DNA from: Pyrobaculum sp.
GTDB lineage: Archaea > Thermoproteota > Thermoprotei > Thermoproteales > Thermoproteaceae
Assembly (NCBI GenBank): GCA_020833205.1
Contig: JAJHQT010000041.1
Span: 1 to 7,733 of the forward strand
Direction of reading: 5' to 3'
Length of the DNA stretch: 7,733 nt
Below, one piece after another: positions 6,347 to 7,733 of this stretch. The notes below the pieces were generated by a model. It saw nothing but the letters and a program-made list of their open reading frames with translations. It did no database searches and had not been told where the DNA came from. A program made the translations under genes and the position numbers. Every line of letters begins with the position of its first letter. Positions within the stretch are counted from its first letter, which is position 1.

Positions 6347-6356
6347 GCTTTAAAAA
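6347..6356 (-). promoter_or_regulatory. TATA-box-like promoter element for the nuoJKMLN cluster
   Basis: The minus strand reads TTTTTAAAGC, then 17 bases, then the nuoJ ATG at 6329. The core of the box is about 22 bases upstream of the ATG, where an archaeal TATA box would place the transcript start at or very near the start codon. The same 9-mer at the same distance precedes porGD, which strengthens both calls. Confidence 0.6.
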
Positions 6357-6361
6357 TTAAC

Positions 6362-6391
6362 CTAACTACATCTCGATAAACAGACAGTTAG
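6362..6391. repeat. Widely spaced hexamer inverted repeat upstream of the nuoJ promoter
   Basis: CTAACT at 6362-6367 and AGTTAG at 6386-6391 are perfect reverse complements with 18 bases between, lying just upstream of the TATA-like box. Such a pair could be half-sites for a dimeric regulator, but a 6-base match at free spacing is expected fairly often by chance in a region this size. Confidence 0.15.
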
Positions 6392-6396
6392 CTCTT

Positions 6397-6426
6397 CAGA
6401 AGTAAGAAATGAAAGATCATGAAAAA
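6397..6426 (-). terminator. Possible U-rich terminator after the MFS gene
   Basis: Directly after the TAA stop of the transporter gene the minus strand reads TTTTTC, followed by further pyrimidine-rich runs (CTTTC, ATTTCTTACTTC). Archaeal RNA polymerase terminates at oligo-U stretches without a needed hairpin, and a new promoter begins just beyond, so a stop here is plausible. The T-runs are short and interrupted. Confidence 0.35.
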
Positions 6427-7719
6427 TTAAAGCCGCATCGCTATGTATCTAGCCGCAGACAACACGGCTGTGGCGACGGCCACGGCGGAGAGGAGAAGGA
6501 GAAGAGCAGACACGCCGCTGGGGAGGCTTGAGTAGCTTCTCAGCACGTTGACCGCCACAGCGTTGCTGAGCGACTGGCCTACCACCCGCGCCTCGGCAAC
6601 CAGAGCAGAGGCGGTGCCTCTCCTCGCAGGCGGGACAGACAAAAGGATAAGAGTGGTGTTGGGCACGATGAAAAAGGCGAAGCCAACCCCCATGAGGAAC
6701 AGAAGATGTGGAGAGGGGCTAGAGAGCGCCACGTGTGAATACGCGAAGAGCGACGCGGCGAGGAGGGCGGCGCCCCCCGCCGACACCGCAGAAGGGGACG
6801 TCTTGTCGCTCAGCCGACCCGCCAGAGGCGCAGAGACAGCCATGGCGAGGGCCTGAAGCCCGAGCAACATCCCGGTCTCTTGCGGCGTCATTCCGTACTC
6901 CTCTTGAAACAAAAGACTAAGCGCAGGCGTCAAAGCCGCCGTGGAGAGATAGTTAAGAAACGCCGCAATCAACAACGCAGAGAACACGAAGCTCCGAAAC
7001 AGCCCAACATCAACCACCGGACTCCTCTGCCTACTCTCATAAAGACCTGTAAACACCAACGCCACAAGTCCTAAACCTGTGAAAAGCGGAGAAGCCGCCG
7101 AGACGCCTAACACCACCAACGCCAGCGAAAGCGCCAACAGCGCCGCGCCCACCCAATCAAAACACTCCCCACCCCGCACCTGCCGCGGGGAAGGGCCTCC
7201 AGCCAGAACAACTGACGCCAAAAGTAGCGCCAAGGCAGGCAGAAACACAGCCCTCCAGCTGACCTGCGCCAAGAAACCGCCTAGAAACGGCCCCGTGAGG
7301 AGCCCCAGATACACAGACATAGAATTTAAACCCACGGCGGAGGCCCTCCTATCCGGCGCCACGGCTTGAAAAAGCAGGGCGTTGTTACTTCCAAAAACCG
7401 CCGCCAGCCCCACCCCACCCACGGCGAGGGCTCCGCAGAGCATGAGGAAATTAGGCGAGAGAGACGCCAAGGCGAAGCCAGCCATGGCGAGAAGCAGACC
7501 CATCCTAAACACCACAACGTGCCCCAACAGATCCGCCGCCCTCCCCAGAGGAAGCACAAACATAGCCACCGCAAGCGTCAAAGCCACAAGAGCCTCCACC
7601 GAATCCACAGAAGCGGCTCCTAAATCCCTAGCCACAAGAGGCAGAGACACGCCCAAGGCGCTGGTGGAGAAAGGAGCAACAAACGAACTCAAAACCACAG
7701 AAACCAACACCCGATTCAC
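6427..7719 (-). CDS. MFS transporter, DHA2-type (14-helix) multidrug-efflux family
   Basis: This is a 430-residue integral membrane protein of the major facilitator superfamily, probably a proton-coupled exporter of small molecules; its substrate cannot be told. About 14 helices can be counted by eye, which with the motifs points to the DHA2 (EmrB/QacA-like) branch. The loop-2/3 signature appears as PLGRAADLLGHVVVFRMG at 57-74, with Arg60 and Asp63, and the exporter motif as TGPFLGGFLAQVSWRAVFLP at 142-161. A weaker copy of the first signature, PLAGRLSDKTSP, lies at 298-309. The chosen start is a GTG at 7717-7719, which leaves a normal short N-terminal tail before helix 1; the frame stays open to the window edge, so a start slightly upstream is possible. 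It ends 97 bases before nuoJ, with a likely terminator and a separate promoter between, so it is probably not part of the respiratory cluster. Confidence 0.88.
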   Translation of the reverse strand: MNRVLVSVVLSSFVAPFSTSALGVSLPLVARDLGAASVDSVEALVALTLAVAMFVLPLGRAADLLGHVVVFRMGLLLAMAGFALASLSPNFLMLCGALAVGGVGLAAVFGSNNALLFQAVAPDRRASAVGLNSMSVYLGLLTGPFLGGFLAQVSWRAVFLPALALLLASVVLAGGPSPRQVRGGECFDWVGAALLALSLALVVLGVSAASPLFTGLGLVALVFTGLYESRQRSPVVDVGLFRSFVFSALLIAAFLNYLSTAALTPALSLLFQEEYGMTPQETGMLLGLQALAMAVSAPLAGRLSDKTSPSAVSAGGAALLAASLFAYSHVALSSPSPHLLFLMGVGFAFFIVPNTTLILLSVPPARRGTASALVAEARVVGQSLSNAVAVNVLRSYSSLPSGVSALLLLLSAVAVATAVLSAARYIAMRL

Positions 7720-7733
7720 ATAGACACATAACC

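Noticed and set aside
6330..6426. Possible C/D box small RNA in the nuoJ upstream gap
   Set aside because: A CTGA-like box occurs (within CTTCTGAAG on the minus strand) but no good C box (RTGATGA) with a matching second box at suitable spacing was found on either strand.
7382..7723. Plus-strand open frames opposite the MFS gene
   Set aside because: Low-complexity Arg/Thr/Ser/Ala-rich readings on the antisense strand; the opposite strand encodes a clear MFS protein with helices and signature motifs.
1..7733. A previously undescribed system, mobile element or defence island
   Set aside because: All coding space is accounted for by pyruvate oxidoreductase, complex I membrane subunits and one transporter. 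There are no transposase, recombinase, nuclease or toxin motifs and no repeat arrays.

Overview
The window looks like chromosomal DNA of a hyperthermophilic crenarchaeon of the Thermoproteales, most likely Pyrobaculum or a close relative. The support is a fused gamma/delta pyruvate:ferredoxin oxidoreductase subunit, an archaeal-type complex I membrane arm without its NADH module, A/T-rich TATA-like boxes placed so close to start codons that transcripts would be leaderless or nearly so, and tightly overlapping GC-rich genes. The genus is inferred from gene style and not from any search.

Every gene lies on the minus strand, so transcription runs from high to low coordinates. (1) 6427-7719 encodes a 14-helix major facilitator superfamily exporter of the DHA2 type; its start is close to the window edge. 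(2) 6330-6426 is a short intergenic region with a U-rich possible terminator and a TATA-like box. (3) 1722-6329 holds five overlapping genes, nuoJ-nuoK-nuoM-nuoL-nuoN, for membrane subunits of a complex I-like respiratory proton pump. (4) 1642-1721 is a second short intergenic region with a TATA-like box and a perfect inverted repeat. (5) 1-1641 holds the pyruvate:ferredoxin oxidoreductase genes porGD (fused) and porA; porA runs off the low-coordinate edge, and a beta-subunit gene is expected beyond it.

The two clusters fit together: the oxidoreductase decarboxylates pyruvate to acetyl-CoA and reduces ferredoxin, while a complex I-like enzyme oxidises a low-potential donor and pumps protons. 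Genes for the peripheral arm and for NuoA/NuoH are not here, so the electron donor cannot be read from this window.

Nothing resembles a defence system, mobile element, CRISPR array or tRNA/rRNA gene. The most interesting observations are unusual charged residues in all three antiporter-like subunits (by-eye alignment: NuoL TM5 Glu to Ala with an Asp one turn away; NuoN TM7 Lys to Glu and TM5 Glu to Ala; NuoM TM8 Lys to Gly), and an identical TTTTAAAGC-N17-ATG arrangement before nuoJ and porGD, which argues for a porGD start two codons inside the longest reading frame.
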